Of a stretch of 64,000 bases of DNA, positions 23,648 through 36,456 are shown piece by piece. A model generated the notes under the pieces. That model did no database searches. It was not told where the DNA came from and was given only the letters and a program-made list of their open reading frames with translations. The stretch's first letter is position 1. The number at the start of each line of letters is the position of its first letter. The position numbers were made by a program, and so were the translations under genes. The stretch is from Neocallimastix lanati (nom. inval.) (lineage: Eukaryota; Neocallimastigomycota; Neocallimastigomycetes; Neocallimastigales; Neocallimastigaceae): assembly GCA_016946835.1 (NCBI GenBank), contig JACVTC010000061.1, forward strand, positions 665,501 to 729,500. Direction: 5' to 3'.

Positions 23648-25200
23648 TTTTGTGAATTTATTTTTATTTATGTGTGTAATTTTTTTTTAATTAATAAAGG
23701 TATTTAATTTAAATATTTAAAAAGATATTTTTATTAATCTTTTATGAATATTTTCTTTGTTTTAGTTTACTTTTTATTAAATAATAAAATTTTATTTAAT
23801 TTTATTCTTAAAAAAAAAAAAAAAATAAGATTTTTTACCTTCTTTTATATATCGAAAATTAAATATAATTTTGGATATATAAATTTTATTTAATATCAAT
23901 TTTAAAACTACTGAAACTGTAAACTTTATAAAATATAAGAAAAAAAAAAATTAAAATTTTTTTTTTATCCTATTAAAATGAAGAATATGAAATTTAATAA
24001 AAATGAATATAAAAAATAAATTAATAAGATAAAACATTTAATATATTAACTCTATTAAATATGAAATATTAAATTATATTGATAAAAATATAATAAATAT
24101 ATTTTAATATTTCATAAATATCTTCAACTAAATATAAAATTAATAATAATATATTTTAACTTTAATGAAAATTTATGATGAAAAGAAGTAAAAAAAAAAA
24201 AAAAAAACTAATAATAATAATAATAAAATATTATTATTATTATTATTATTATTATTAGAATTATTATTATTATTAGAATTATTATTATTATTATTATTAG
24301 AATTATTTATTAGAATTCGTTATTTGTTATTATTACTTATTATTTATTATTTAATTAGTTTATATTTAACTTAATAATGCTGTAATGTTTTTATTAATAT
24401 GAATAATATATAATAAATATACTATAATGAATAATATAAAATAATAAATCATTAGTATTAATAATTAATATTGATATGAAAATTTCACATAATTAATAAT
24501 AATTACTAAATAATAGATTATGTTGAATTTTTACTTATAAGATTATTCATATTTTATAGGGTATTATGAAAATGAAAAAATATTTAATAAAAAATGTTTA
24601 TCTAATATTTTATAAATAAAAAAAAAAAAAAGGAGAGCTTTGATCTGTCCATATAAGATATCTTTCTTAGTTATTAATTAGAAATGAGCTAGCTCTCATT
24701 AAGAAATTTAAAGACCATGAATGAACTAGGATAATGAATATAGACCATTATCATCATATTATCTTAAGCAGCAATACAATGAATTAAATCTTTTTTTTTT
24801 TTAATTAGTTAAAAATGTTTCAAGTTTTATATTTCGGTTGACCAAAATAACATCAATGTCAACCAATCATATGATTTTTCTTTTAAACTTTTATATTAAT
24901 GATTCAATAATCATATTTAGTTTCATATAATGAATTTCTTCTTTCTGAATCAAATTTATTCCTAATTGTATTTATTCTTATTATCGTTTTAATTTTATTA
25001 ATTTCTATTTATATTTTTGTTATTATTATTTCGAATTGTTAATTTTAATTATATTAGATATATATATTTCGAATTAAATATATATATCAAATATTTTTTT
25101 TTTACAGTAGTAATCCATATATAAATACTTATTAGTATTCAAATATACTTCACCGAAGTAATTGCATATATATAAGTTTATTATATATAGAAATATAAAT
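23648..25200. other. AT-rich intergenic
   Basis: Homopolymers, an (ATT)n patch at 24230-24300 and one mixed-composition island at about 24630-24790 directly after an A-run. The island might be a retroposed fragment but has no recognised coding content. Confidence 0.6.
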
Positions 25201-25209
25201 ATATATTCA

Positions 25210-25860
25210 TACTAATTATTGAATCACTTTAAAATTAACAATGACGAGGATTCTATATATAATGATATGACATCTGATGACATCCCCAAATATCTAACAA
25301 AAGATGAAGTATTAAAGATAAAGAATGTGTTTTTTATATCCTTTTATTATAAAGATAATTTCTGTGTTAAAACTGATAATAGATACATGGAGAATATTGT
25401 TGAATTCCCAGATGAAAATGGAAGAATGAAGAAATATATTACTGACATATGTCTGAGTAGGAATATTCAATCTGGAATATGTAAAACCACTATATCTGCT
25501 AACTGTACCGCAAATTCAGAATGTTTATCTAATAAATGCTTTTAATAGTTTCTGTGTATTTAACGATGAAAACCCAATTGTGCATTGTGACAGTATATAC
25601 AGAGGATACAGAGGAGGTCAAAAATCATATATGTATTGTGGTAAAGCATTTGGAGACACATGCCAAAATGATGATGAATGTTCCTCAAAAAAAAATGCTA
25701 AAATCATGAAGAATGTCTTATGCAAACCTCTGGACCTTCCCATAGTGAAGGTGCGAAGGGTATAATACTTTCATTTGCTTTTAATATTATAGCTTTATTA
25801 GCAATATTATGCATCTGCTGTTGCCGTCGGAGCCGTAATAATATAGATCATAATTAACAG
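25210..25860 (+). pseudogene. Broken Cys-rich type I membrane or surface protein gene
   Basis: Open stretches at 25219-25545 and 25580-25765 and a third in the remaining frame (25740-25857) form one decayed gene. The first ends in a Cys-rich region (CTANSECLSNKC) and the second carries more Cys pairs (YCGKAFGDTCQNDDECSSK). The third encodes one membrane helix (ILSFAFNIIALLAILCICCC) followed by a basic tail (RRSRNN). An extra T near 25537 and a length change in the A-run near 25688 shift the frame. No ATG opens the first stretch, so the 5' end is missing or lies in a lost exon. The Cys spacing recalls Dickkopf/EGF-like modules, but I cannot assign a family. Confidence 0.6.
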
Positions 25861-26159
25861 CACCTGGTAATATAACTAACTCTAACAGTAAACATTTGTT
25901 AGTAGTATGATATCTCTAAAAATATAACATATTTATATAAGTATTCATGATGCTCTGGCATATTGACGTAATAAAATTGATATATTACTATTCATAATAA
26001 ATCAATAAATTTTCAATAAATAAATTTTATAAAATTAGATTTTATAGACTAAATTATCTATTGTATTTAATATATGTATGATAATAGCAAGCCAAGCATA
26101 TATGATTCGGATTTTATTTATAAATTTTATTTTGAATATTACTTTATTTGATAATACTA

Positions 26160-26358
26160 TTAAAATATTATATTCAAAATGGACGAATGGTATTATTAAT
26201 TTGGTGTTAAATGATATATATGTATTTAATAAAGTCTACGACATATATCTCTCAATAATCGAGGCAATAAAACACATACACAAGTCCACATCCGAAATAT
26301 ACTGCATACAAATGTGATTGTACTAATACGAGCTTTATTACTTACAAGGTCAACATGG

Positions 26359-26393
<35 letters not shown>

Positions 26394-26830
26394 TATCACA
26401 TAATTCTTTAAGTGTATATAAAGGTTCAACACCAAAAGTTCATTCATTATGACTTCATTTCCGTTATTATATGTATTAGAAGGCTTCAACTTTATAACGA
26501 CCATAAAATCAATTATTTATTAAAATAGTATAATGAGTAGGACAAGTAAGATAATATTCTTCAAAAGATTCAGTTGGTTTCCTATCATTATATTCACATG
26601 AATGTTTTTGAGTTTAATGTTAACAATGTTGTCTAACTTTTTAAATTCCTCTTCATTATGAAAAATAGTATTATGTTCATTATTATTTATTATTAAAAAA
26701 AAAAATATTTAATTTTAGTTCCATCATCTTTTCCTCTATTTACTGTAATTGATTCATTATCTTTATTAGATCTTAAGAATTTAAAACCTTCTAATTCTAA
26801 TTGTTTAGTTTTTTTTTATTTTAAAAAAAA
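26160..26830 (-). pseudogene. Decayed gene, possibly lectin-like
   Basis: On the minus strand a patch of protein-like sequence runs LELEGFKFLRSNKDNESITV, then FHNEEEFKKLDNIVNIKLKN. Next come CEYNDRKPTESFEEYYLTCP, a FYGRYKVEA segment and FGVEPLYTLKELCDN, separated by stops and frame changes and ending in a poly-T tract. The order Cys..L-T-C-P..I-L-I..YGR..L-C is loosely like a SUEL/rhamnose-binding lectin domain. That family link is a guess; the decay is clear. Confidence 0.35.
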
Positions 26831-27932
26831 AATAAGATATAAATAATATTATGTATGATACATTTCTATATTTAAATTATTTCTATTTATGTGATTAAAA
26901 TAAATTTAGAATTTTAATAATTATTTGCATTATATGCATTTTATAGTTAATTGAAATTTTTTTTTTTTTTATGTTTGGCCACACCTATTTTTCAGTTTTA
27001 TATTAAAAATTTTAATATTCAAAAAAAAAAAAATAAAATAAAATAATATTAATTATTATTTATTATTAAATTGATAAAATAAAATATACCTAAATTTATA
27101 CATTTATTTTATATGTTTTTAATAGTAAATTTTTATTTTATTTTATTTTATTTTATTTTTAATTAGAGCCATTTGAGTTTTTTGATTTAATTTCATCCTA
27201 TATATAAAAAAAAAAAAAAAAGAGTAATAAACTCTTTTAGTACTTGTACTAAATCATATTTATATTAAAATTAATATGATTAAACAAAATTTAATCTTTT
27301 TTTTTTTTTTTGTTTTTTTGTTTTTTTGTTTTTTATTTTATTTTATTTTGTTTTGTTTTGTTTTGTTTTTATTAACATAACTTTAAAATTATATTTAAAC
27401 AGGTAATAATATATTTTTGTTTTTTTTTATTCAACTATATTTAATTTCAATAAAAAGAGTTTTATGGATAACATTCCCTCAATTAAATTTCTTTAATATT
27501 TTTTTTATTTATTTTAAATCTATTATTCTTCATATATTAAATAGTTGTGCTCTTATATCTGTTAATTTTTTTTTTTTTTTACTATCATATCAATTACTAC
27601 TTCCATTAAATTTGTTAATAGTGTAGTACCTGAGATTGAAGATGAACACCCTTTAGAACTTGTATTAAATGAAAATGGTATATTTAAGAAAAGAAGACAA
27701 ATATAATGTTCTGTAATGTTGTATTTTTTTTTTTTTTTTTTACAAATTTTGGTATAAATGAGAATATTATGAACCTCAAAATTTCTAAAATAATTCCAAT
27801 GGAGACTGAAAAATTAATAAAACAATTATACCAACAGCCAATTATATGGTTAAAATTAAATTTTTTTTTTTATAGACGCAATTATTGAGAACTTTAAACT
27901 TTATTTATTTATTCATTTATTAATTACATGAA

Positions 27933-27972
<40 letters not shown>

Positions 27973-28150
27973 TAAAAATACACAATTAATAAAAAAAAAA
28001 AATAAATAAATATTATCTGTTCAATTAGAATATTATAATATTTTAAATAGAAATGTGAAATAAGAAGTTATATTCAAAATAATGTGTATAAATAAATTCA
28101 TAAAAAAAGTTCACAGGCAACAAACTTCAACCTTCAGATTATAAGATTTC
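26831..28150. other. AT-rich intergenic with minor coding-like scraps
   Basis: Mostly homopolymers and (TTTTG)n/(TTTTA)n patches (27310-27370). A short coding-like scrap at about 27600-27710 (FVNSVVPEIEDEHPLELVLN) ends in a stop. No family was recognised. Confidence 0.5.
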
Positions 28151-28159
28151 TGTTTAAAT

Positions 28160-28690
28160 GGAATTTTTATTCCGGATTAGGGTTTGAATTGACTATCTGA
28201 AAGAAATTTTGATCTTCTCCTTCCGAGGCATTGGCCCTACTCGCCTGTCTTACTTGTATTTTCAGCATTGACGCTCCTTGGTTAATTCGCTCTAATACCG
28301 TCAGAAATAGTAATCCTTGTCAAATACTGTCCCTTAGATATAATTTCTTTAAAAGAGAGCCGTAGATCGTATTAAGAATGGCGTTTTAGAATAATCGTCA
28401 GAAACGATTTGGTTAAAACATCCCATTTCTTTTTTATAATTTAAATAAATAATGTCTGCATCTCTTCCACCGAGAAGGAAGTTATATAACATCGCATATA
28501 TATTTTCACATTCGTTATAAAGTAAATTACTAATATTAATGCCGATTTTCACCAATTAACCTATTTACTACGTTATTAGAAACAATATTATTATTTTCAT
28601 TATCACTAATATTACTATAATTAACAATATTATTTACTTCTATTGTTATTATTATTGATATGATACACTTCGTTACTGCCATCAAAAATC
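28160..28690 (-). mobile_element. LINE copy D, 3' fragment
   Basis: The minus strand contains the Asn-rich block SDNENNNIVSNNVVN and IGENR that also follow RT motif B in copy A (8380-8480). It continues with NLLY and a C-terminal LINE segment (NFLLGGRDADIIYL..., 28349-28555). The nucleotide match to copy A extends through ggtgaaaatcg and tatataacttccttctcg. Frames are broken and the YADD box is absent here as well. Confidence 0.55.
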
Positions 28691-28979
28691 AGTACTTGAT
28701 TCTATATTATTCATATCTATAATAACGTATGTTTACATTACTATTTGATATTGAAAAATATTTGGTAGTTACAAAAAAATTTTTTTTCATAAAGAATTTC
28801 AATATCCATAAAATATTACATTCAGGAATTCATGGAAAAGATAATATTTAGGAAAGCAATGTTCCAATCGAGGTTTACTATATTCTCTTTAAAACAACAA
28901 GGAAAACGCTCTCGACAGTCGTCTTCAATGGCATTGTCAGCTTTGGCAGCATGACCTGTCAAAATTAAAGAAATGACTT

Positions 28980-29990
28980 GTGAAGGTTAAAATAATCCAT
29001 ATAAATGTATAATATAATGGAAAGATGAAATGTGTTACTGTGTTGCTAATGAAACTACTTGTAGTTGTTAAGGAGATACTCCATATGAATTTTTAGTTGA
29101 TAGAAGTATGGAATGTGTTGCTGATGAAGCTGTATGTAACTGTAAAGACTCAAATAATAAAATAATATGCAGAGTTAATGGAATTGAAATAACGTATTAC
29201 AAATGCAAATGGTTGTGATTGTAAAGGAGAAAATCCAAATGATTTTGACTTTGTAAATTAATGGAAATATGTTATATTGTGTTAAAAGATAAAAGTGAAT
29301 GTCTTTGTACAAATTTTCAAATAATATATCCTACTGAAAAGGAACTTTTTTCTCCTTATGTATTATACTATAAAATGTTTAGATAAATATAACAATGTTG
29401 TAACCGAAAGAGATGCTATATTTACTTATATAAAGTATCAGTATATTTAATAGAGACGATGAAAATTAACTTAAAATCATGAAACTAAAATATTAGATAA
29501 TCAAAATGCTTCATACATTATATCATCATTTACACCCTCTATTATAGATGAATACAATATAACTACAAAATTAAATAGAAATATATATGTAATAATTCAA
29601 AAGTTAATTTTGAATGTAATAAATTACGTCGTCCAAATGATGATGATAATAAAGGTGTAGAAGATTTAAGAGATTGCATACTGGATGAAATCAGATGCAA
29701 TGATAAAGATAAAGAATCAACTCTTCTATTTTAATGTAAAGATACAGGATTATACAATATTACATTTAATAAATATAAATTTTTATGATTCTAGATATAC
29801 TAAAGTTACAGAAGGAAAAATAAACAAATTCATTGTACAGTAGCTGATGAAAATGGTAAATTATTAAATAATTAATGTACAGCTTGTGATGATAAATTAT
29901 ACGATGTTAATAGTGGATAAATGTATTAATAAATTTTCATGTCCATTATCTAAATAAACTACCATGTTATTAATAATGGAAAAAAAAAAA
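28980..29990 (+). pseudogene. Broken tandem Cys-repeat extracellular protein gene
   Basis: Fragments of an EGF-like Cys repeat recur: CVANETTCSC, GDTPYEFLVDRSMECVADEA, VCNCKDSN, GCDCKGENP, ECLCTNF, then DLRDCILDEIRC, CTVADENGKLL and CTACDDKLYDVNSG. The unit C-V-A-(N/D)-E-x-x-C-x-C is clear in two adjacent copies. Many stops and frame changes show a dead gene. It lies upstream of, and on the same strand as, the intact modular surface-protein gene at 32.2 kb. It is probably a relic of a cell-surface multigene family, but the exact family is not recognised. Confidence 0.55.
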
Positions 29991-30198
29991 AAAAAAAAAG
30001 TATTACGGTACATTTTTCATTACTACTGTAAGGATAACTAAGAATAAAATTCAAAAATATTTTTAAATATGAGATTATGAAAATTCTTAAGAATAATTTT
30101 AAAATTAAATATTTTCAAATAAAATTTCTAATCCATATTAATTAATTTTTAAATAATATAATTATTGAATATTTTAAATAAAGATCAATAAAAAAAAA

Positions 30199-30230
<32 letters not shown>

Positions 30231-30791
30231 AAACTACTATTAATTAATACAAAATTTAATTTTAAGAATATTTAGAATTTTTAAATTTTTTAAATTCTTA
30301 TATGAGTAAATTTTAAAATCTAATTTAATGCAAAGATCAATAATTTAAATTAAATTAAATTATATCTTTCATTATTAAAAATTCTTTTTTTTTCAATTCC
30401 TATAATTCATTAAATATATGCATTACTCATGTGAATAAATGAATTTAAAAAATTTCAAAAACGAAGTTTTTTTTTTTTTTTTTTTAATATTTTTATTTTT
30501 TTCTTTTTCCTATCATAATAGAGTATATGGTGATAATGGATAAATGTATTAATAAGCTTTCATATCCATATCTAATTAAACTACCATGTTGGTAGTAATA
30601 TAAAAAAAAGCATCACTGTACATTTTTCATTACTACTGTAAAGATAACCAAGGAAAAAATTCAAAAAAAAAAAAAAAAAATTTAAGTATGAGATTAAGAA
30701 AATTCTTAAGAATAATTTTAAATTAAGTATTATTTCAAATCTTTATTAATTAGTTTATAAATAATATAATTATTGAATATTTTAGATAAAG

Positions 30792-30831
<40 letters not shown>

Positions 30832-31098
30832 ACTATTAATTAATACAAAATTTTATTTTAAAAAAATTTAAAATTTTTAAATTCTTTAAATTCTTATATA
30901 ATTTCTATTAGTAATTTTAAAAATCTGATTAAATTTAAATATCAATAATTTAATTAAATTATATTTTTCATAATCCTTATTATCCTTAGAGTTCATTAAA
31001 TATGTATTACTCAACGAGAATAAAAGATCTTAAAAAATTTCAAAAATGAAATATTTTTTTTTTTTTTTATTTTTTTTTCATATCATAATAGAGTATAT
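29914..31098 (+). repeat. Two-copy tandem duplication, about 0.62 kb unit
   Basis: The segment beginning tggataaatgtattaataa and ending catcataatagagtatat-like sequence occurs at about 29914-30528 and again at about 30537-31098. All landmarks fall in the same order: ctaccatgtt, gtacatttttcattactactg, the A-run, actactattaattaatac, gcattactc and atcataatagagtat. The copies differ by base changes and in A-run length, so the duplication is not recent. It includes the tail of the pseudogene at 28980-29990. Confidence 0.9.
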
Positions 31099-31782
31099 AA
31101 AAAAAAAATATAAAGAATTTTGATTTTTTTTATCAAATTTAAATATCTAAAACTATTAATACAAAATTTTAAACTATTATTATTATTAAAATTTTAAATT
31201 TTAATAAAAATAATAATAATATATAATAATAGTTTATTTTCTATTAGATGGCTTATCAATTATGTGCCCCTTGTATTTAGGTTTCTGCTTGTCAGACCAA
31301 GATTTCGCTATCTCTTCTTCTCAAATTTACCTCAAAACGTAAATTTTGGGAGTCACTATGTGAATTGATCGGCAACTACGATTTTCATAGTTATAATAAT
31401 AATAATTATAATAATAGTAACTATAATAACTTTGCAACAAAATTATAATTTATAATATTTATAAATATATATATATAAATATATATATTTTTTTTTTGCA
31501 AAGTTGAAAAAAAAAATTTAAATTTAAATTTAAGATTTAAGAACTTTAATTTAAAAAATTATTTCATAAATACATTGATTACATTAATTCATATTTAAAG
31601 AATAAAAGTTTTTAGTATTTAATCCAATAATTTATAATTTTTTTATTTTTATTATTAATAATAAAAAAAAAAAAAAGAAAAGAAAAAAAAATAAGTTATT
31701 GTATTAATAATATATAATTAACTTTATTAAATAGTATTTCTTATAAATATATATAGATTTAAATAAAGAATTTCAAATAATT

Positions 31783-31829
<47 letters not shown>

Positions 31830-32158
31830 AAAATAAAAAAATAAATAATAAATGAAGATTAACCTAATTATTTTAAAATTATTTTTAGAAAAAAATTTTT
31901 TAAAAATAATTATTATTATAGATTAAGCGGCATTTCTAATTATATATATACATAGTTATATTTATCCTTTTGAAAGAGGAGGTTTATATAAATTATAAAT
32001 GAATTATAAAATTTTTTTAAAATTTTTTTTGTAAAATATTTTAACATTTAATAAAGCATTTTAATAATAAAAAAATAAATATTCGTTATAACAGTAAATT
32101 AAAAAAAAAAAAAAAAATTTATTTCGTATATATTTGTATTTAGTATTTAAAATTTATA
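31099..32158. other. AT-rich intergenic and 5' flank of surface-protein gene
   Basis: One mixed-composition island at about 31240-31390 (contains gtgccccttgtatttagg and ttgatcggcaactacg) is unexplained. It lacks a long open frame on either strand. The rest is low-complexity. Confidence 0.5.
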
Positions 32159-33166
32159 ATGAATATTTATTCAAAACTTTGTTTAGTTGCAGCTATTTTT
32201 ATAGCACAATGCAACTCTGGATTGATCAGTAATTAAAATACTTTTTTTTTTTTTTATTTTATTTTATTTCTTGTTAATTATATTTACAATTATTTATAAA
32301 AATCATTCTCTTGAAATTATGGTACATACATATATATATATTATTATTATTAAATATAAATATAAATATATATATATATAAATATAAATATAAATATATA
32401 TTTAAATAGGATTAAGAGAAGAAACCGAAGATTTTGATTCCATTAAAGAAATATCAGGACTTCCCACATGCGAAAATATAATAAAAAGCAAAAAATGTAT
32501 GAAAAATGGTGATTCAGGTAGTTACTGTATAAAAAATACTAAAATTTATAAAAATGATTATACGGAATGTATTCCTATTAATACCAGTGATTTAGATAGC
32601 TCAGTGATTAAATTTGATAATAATTATAGTAAAAGTTACAGTAGCTCTTCCATGGCCTACATATGTACGTTAAATTCCTCAAACTATGTCAATTCATGCA
32701 AATTTATAAAAGGATATATTATTAGTTATAGTGATATAGTTCACTGCAATGCCATTGATGATGAATGTGAAAAAATTTATTCCCCTGAGAGTTGTAAAGA
32801 AGGAGATGAAGGAGCTTTAGGAATAGAACCTTCGGAAAATGGAAGTAGTAGTGATAAACAGTACAAAATATGTTTCGGTACAAATGGTGTACTATTACCA
32901 AAAGGGGTTGATTATTATTCAACGAATGAAGAAAGATATATTGCATTTACTACAACTAAAATAAATAAAATCTATGGTAAACATAATGTCAATGAAATCA
33001 TTGTGCTTAATGTTGGACCTGACGTTGTTTACGCAGATTCCTTAAAGGGTAACATATATACTTAATAATTAATAATTAATAATAATTAATAAATAATAAA
33101 TAATAAATAATAATTAATAGATAAAAAAAATAATAGATAAAAAAATAATAGATAAAAAAATAATAG

Positions 33167-33202
<36 letters not shown>

Positions 33203-33932
33203 ATTTCAATAATTTAATAATTATTTAAATTAATTAGACGGCCAGGAAAAATATTTCATTAATCAAAACTATCAATCAGACAATCCAGAGAGTAAGCCAT
33301 TAATTCATTGTAATGGCTCTAAGTGTGTTGAATTAGATATGCCTGAAATCCCTGCTGATGGTGAGGTTCACTATCTTGATGGCTACAGTAAAATGAATGT
33401 TATTACCTGTAGCAGTGAAGGATGTACTTCAGAAAATAAATGTACTGGAAAAATCAATTATCCCAAATATTTCATAAATCATGCTGATCAAAAAAGAGTC
33501 ATTACTTGTAAAATAAATGGATGTTTCCTTGAAGAACCCAGACAAGGAATATATAATCAAGATCGTAATAATTTTGACGAAACAAAAAGCTTGATTTTGT
33601 GTAATTCGGAAAGTTGTAAGTATATAGACAATAAGAATGTATGTAATGAAGCTGGGGATGAAGGCAATGTATATTCTAGAGGATATACCATTAGTATTTG
33701 TACTGGTGAGGCCAAATGGAAAAATTTTGAATTAGATAGAAATAATAAATACCTTTTGCCTAAAGAAACTGCTAGTAAATTCTTTAATAATATACCTGAA
33801 GACAATATTCTAATTCTTGGAGAGGCTTCATCCATTGTTTACGAAGATAGTAATTATATTAAAATTTTATATCTAGATGACTTTAATTTATATTAACTAG
33901 TAATAGTGATGATAATAATAATAGTAGTAGTA

Positions 33933-33994
<62 letters not shown>

Positions 33995-33999
33995 TTAAA

Positions 34000-34036
<37 letters not shown>

Positions 34037-35593
34037 AATTATTAAAAATTTTACTAATAATATTTTTAATAATTATTAATAGAACCAATTAATGGTTATT
34101 ATAAGAGTGGGGATTCTACAACTACACAAGAAATTTCCTACATTCAATGTGATTCCAAGTCCTGTAAAGATTCAGAAATTTTAGAAAGTTGCACAAAAGA
34201 AACCATAGGAGCATTAATAAAAGATTCCTCTAATAGTATTGGAATTTGTGTAGATGAAAATAAAATCATTACATTTAATAGATACTATGAAGAAAAGATC
34301 TATTATAATTCTAATTATAATGTATTTGAATTAACCAGTGACCAATATGCTTTGTTAGATATTAACCCTTTCTCTGTGACATTGAAAAATTTAAAGGCCC
34401 CTTTAACCTATTATATCAATAAGGATAAGACAAAAAATACAAAACCATTAATTAAAAGTCAAGGATCCATCTACACCTATATTGATCCCTATACCACCAA
34501 CAGATCATTTTTCATTGATGGAGATGATATAAAAAATATTATTACTTGTGAGGGCACCAAATGCTCTACCAAAGCAGCTACCTTTGGTTATTACTTTAAT
34601 GGAGGTGAGGATAAAGAAGCTTCTAACTTTATATACTGTATCTATTTCCATGGATGTAGTAAAGTATCCATTACCACCGATAAATGTAAATCTAGCCTAG
34701 ATGTCATTACCAAGGACAAAAAGTATTATGTATGTTTAACTGATAATGGAAGTAAAACGGAAGAACTTAAAGTCGATGCCAATCCTGTTCCAATATACAA
34801 TAAAATAATCAATTCCGAAAGAATATCTCTTACCAATGGACGATACATTGGAAACAGCAAAACAGAATTTGATATCAAAATTGGTAATGATGGTAGTGTT
34901 CTTTTATTAACTAAAGCTACTCTTGAAGGATGTATTAATCTCAGTGAAGCCAATGAATGTGTCTCTGAGCCCTGTTCGAAAAAATGCTATCCCACCGCCT
35001 ATGGTGGTGAATATTGTGTTGGAACGGACAACATTATTCGTTACACAAAGGCTTTAGAATCGGATACCTTCACTTGTCAAGTCATTGATAGTAAAGGATA
35101 TACATCCAATAGCGTTTCCGGTAATGTCAAATTTTTCTTCTTTAATGAATTTTTTGAAATAATTAACGAAATTGCTCCAGGTATGGATAACATTAATATA
35201 GCCTATAAATGTTCCTATGGTACCACCAATGAAATCACTAATTGTGAAATTGCCTCAGGTTCCTATGTTGTCGATGGAAAATATAAAGTTGAGTGTACAG
35301 GCTTTAGACAAGATTATTGTGTAGTATCGGATAAATTGGATGTTACTCCTACTAGTACAACTTCTAGTCCTAGCCCAAGTTCTAATTCTGGCACCGGTTC
35401 TAGCTCCGGTTCTGGTTCTGGTTCAAGTACTCCTACAGGTACTGATAACAAATCTACTACTACACCAACACTAATTACCATTGATGATGGTGAAAAAAAT
35501 ACAGGTAGTGGAGCTGTTTCATTGTATTATAAACTTCCATCATTTATGACTTTTTCCATCATATTTATTATAACTATTTTATATCACATGTAA
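32159..35593 (+). CDS. Modular CX4C-repeat surface protein, scaffoldin-like; four exons
   Basis: Exons are 32159-32228, 32410-33048, 33238-33849 and 34083-35593, with GT..AG introns of 181, 189 and 233 bases. All three introns are in phase 1, and the joined frame is 944 codons including the stop. The product has a signal peptide (MNIYSKLCLVAAIFIAQCNS). A long ectodomain follows with repeated hydrophobic-x-CX4C units (LIHCNGSKC, VITCSSEGC, VITCKINGC, LILCNSESC, YIQCDSKSC, IITCEGTKC) and GYY motifs. A Ser/Thr/Gly/Pro stalk and a hydrophobic C-terminal tail (FMTFSIIFIITILYHM) fit GPI anchoring. The GYY plus CX4C pattern resembles the scaffoldin repeats of anaerobic-fungal cellulosomes, where they receive dockerin-bearing enzymes. 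That role is inferred by resemblance only. Intron 3 contains an (AAT)n plus poly-A expansion. The gene looks intact. Confidence 0.8.
33938..34034 (+). repeat. (AAT)n and poly-A tract inside intron 3
   Basis: About 18 AAT/TAA units followed by an A-run of about 30 fill much of intron 3 of the 32159-35593 gene and account for its greater length. Confidence 0.9.
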
Positions 35594-35796
35594 TTTATAA
35601 TTTAAAATAATTCTTCAATTATAATTTTTTAAATTAAAAGAAAAAGCAAATTTTATATTTGTTAATAATAATGTATCATAAATTATTTAAAAAAGAGTCA
35701 TCTTTAAATATTAAATTATTTAAAATAAGGGAAAAGTAATTACAAAATTTATTATTTAAATTTATTTTTTTTTTTTACAAATAAAATAAAAAATTA

Positions 35797-35840
<44 letters not shown>

Positions 35841-36456
35841 ATAAAAGACCATTTAAGCATTCATGTTGATATATTTTTCAATTAAATTATTAATATATTT
35901 TTTTATATTTTTATTATTGTGGAAAAAATTATTCAATAGTATATTTAGAAGTAGGAATTTGTTATTATAAAAAATGTTGATTAAAGAAATATAAACAGTA
36001 TATTTCATATCTTTTCCATGATCTATATCACTGTAAAAATTTTCATTTTATTTTCATTTTTTTACCACGATAGAAACATTAATTTTCTTATTGCTATCTT
36101 TTCCACGTATTTCGAATGAAATATTTTATGGATATTGAAGTATATATATTGAATAGATATTATTAAGTATGTCTTTTTTGGTCTATCTTTAAAAAATTCT
36201 TTAAAACAATTCCGATAATAATAAATAATAAAATTATCATTCTGTTTGATGAATGTTCATAAAAAAAAAATACTATTTTAATATATTTTGCTTAGTAAAA
36301 AAAATTTTTTTTTTTTTACTAAATTAATTACTTTTTTTCTATAAGAGATTATCTTTTAAAGAAAAAAAAAAGCAATAATTTAAATCTACACTATTTTATT
36401 CAATGAATACTCTCTATATTGTAAATAACAATATTATCTATTAAATTAATAATTCT
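35594..36456. other. AT-rich intergenic
   Basis: 3' flank of the surface-protein gene. A/T homopolymers (for example the A-run at 35803-35838) and no coding or repeat structure that I recognise. Confidence 0.65.

Noticed and set aside
26078-26317. Plus-strand 79-codon hydrophobic frame
   Set aside because: Isoleucine/asparagine-rich and without motif; better explained as the opposite strand of a decayed gene flank and AT-rich DNA.
33850-34351. Treating 33339-33896 and 34352-35593 as separate genes
   Set aside because: Coding-quality sequence continues from 34083, and phase-1 GT..AG junctions join all pieces into one 944-codon frame.
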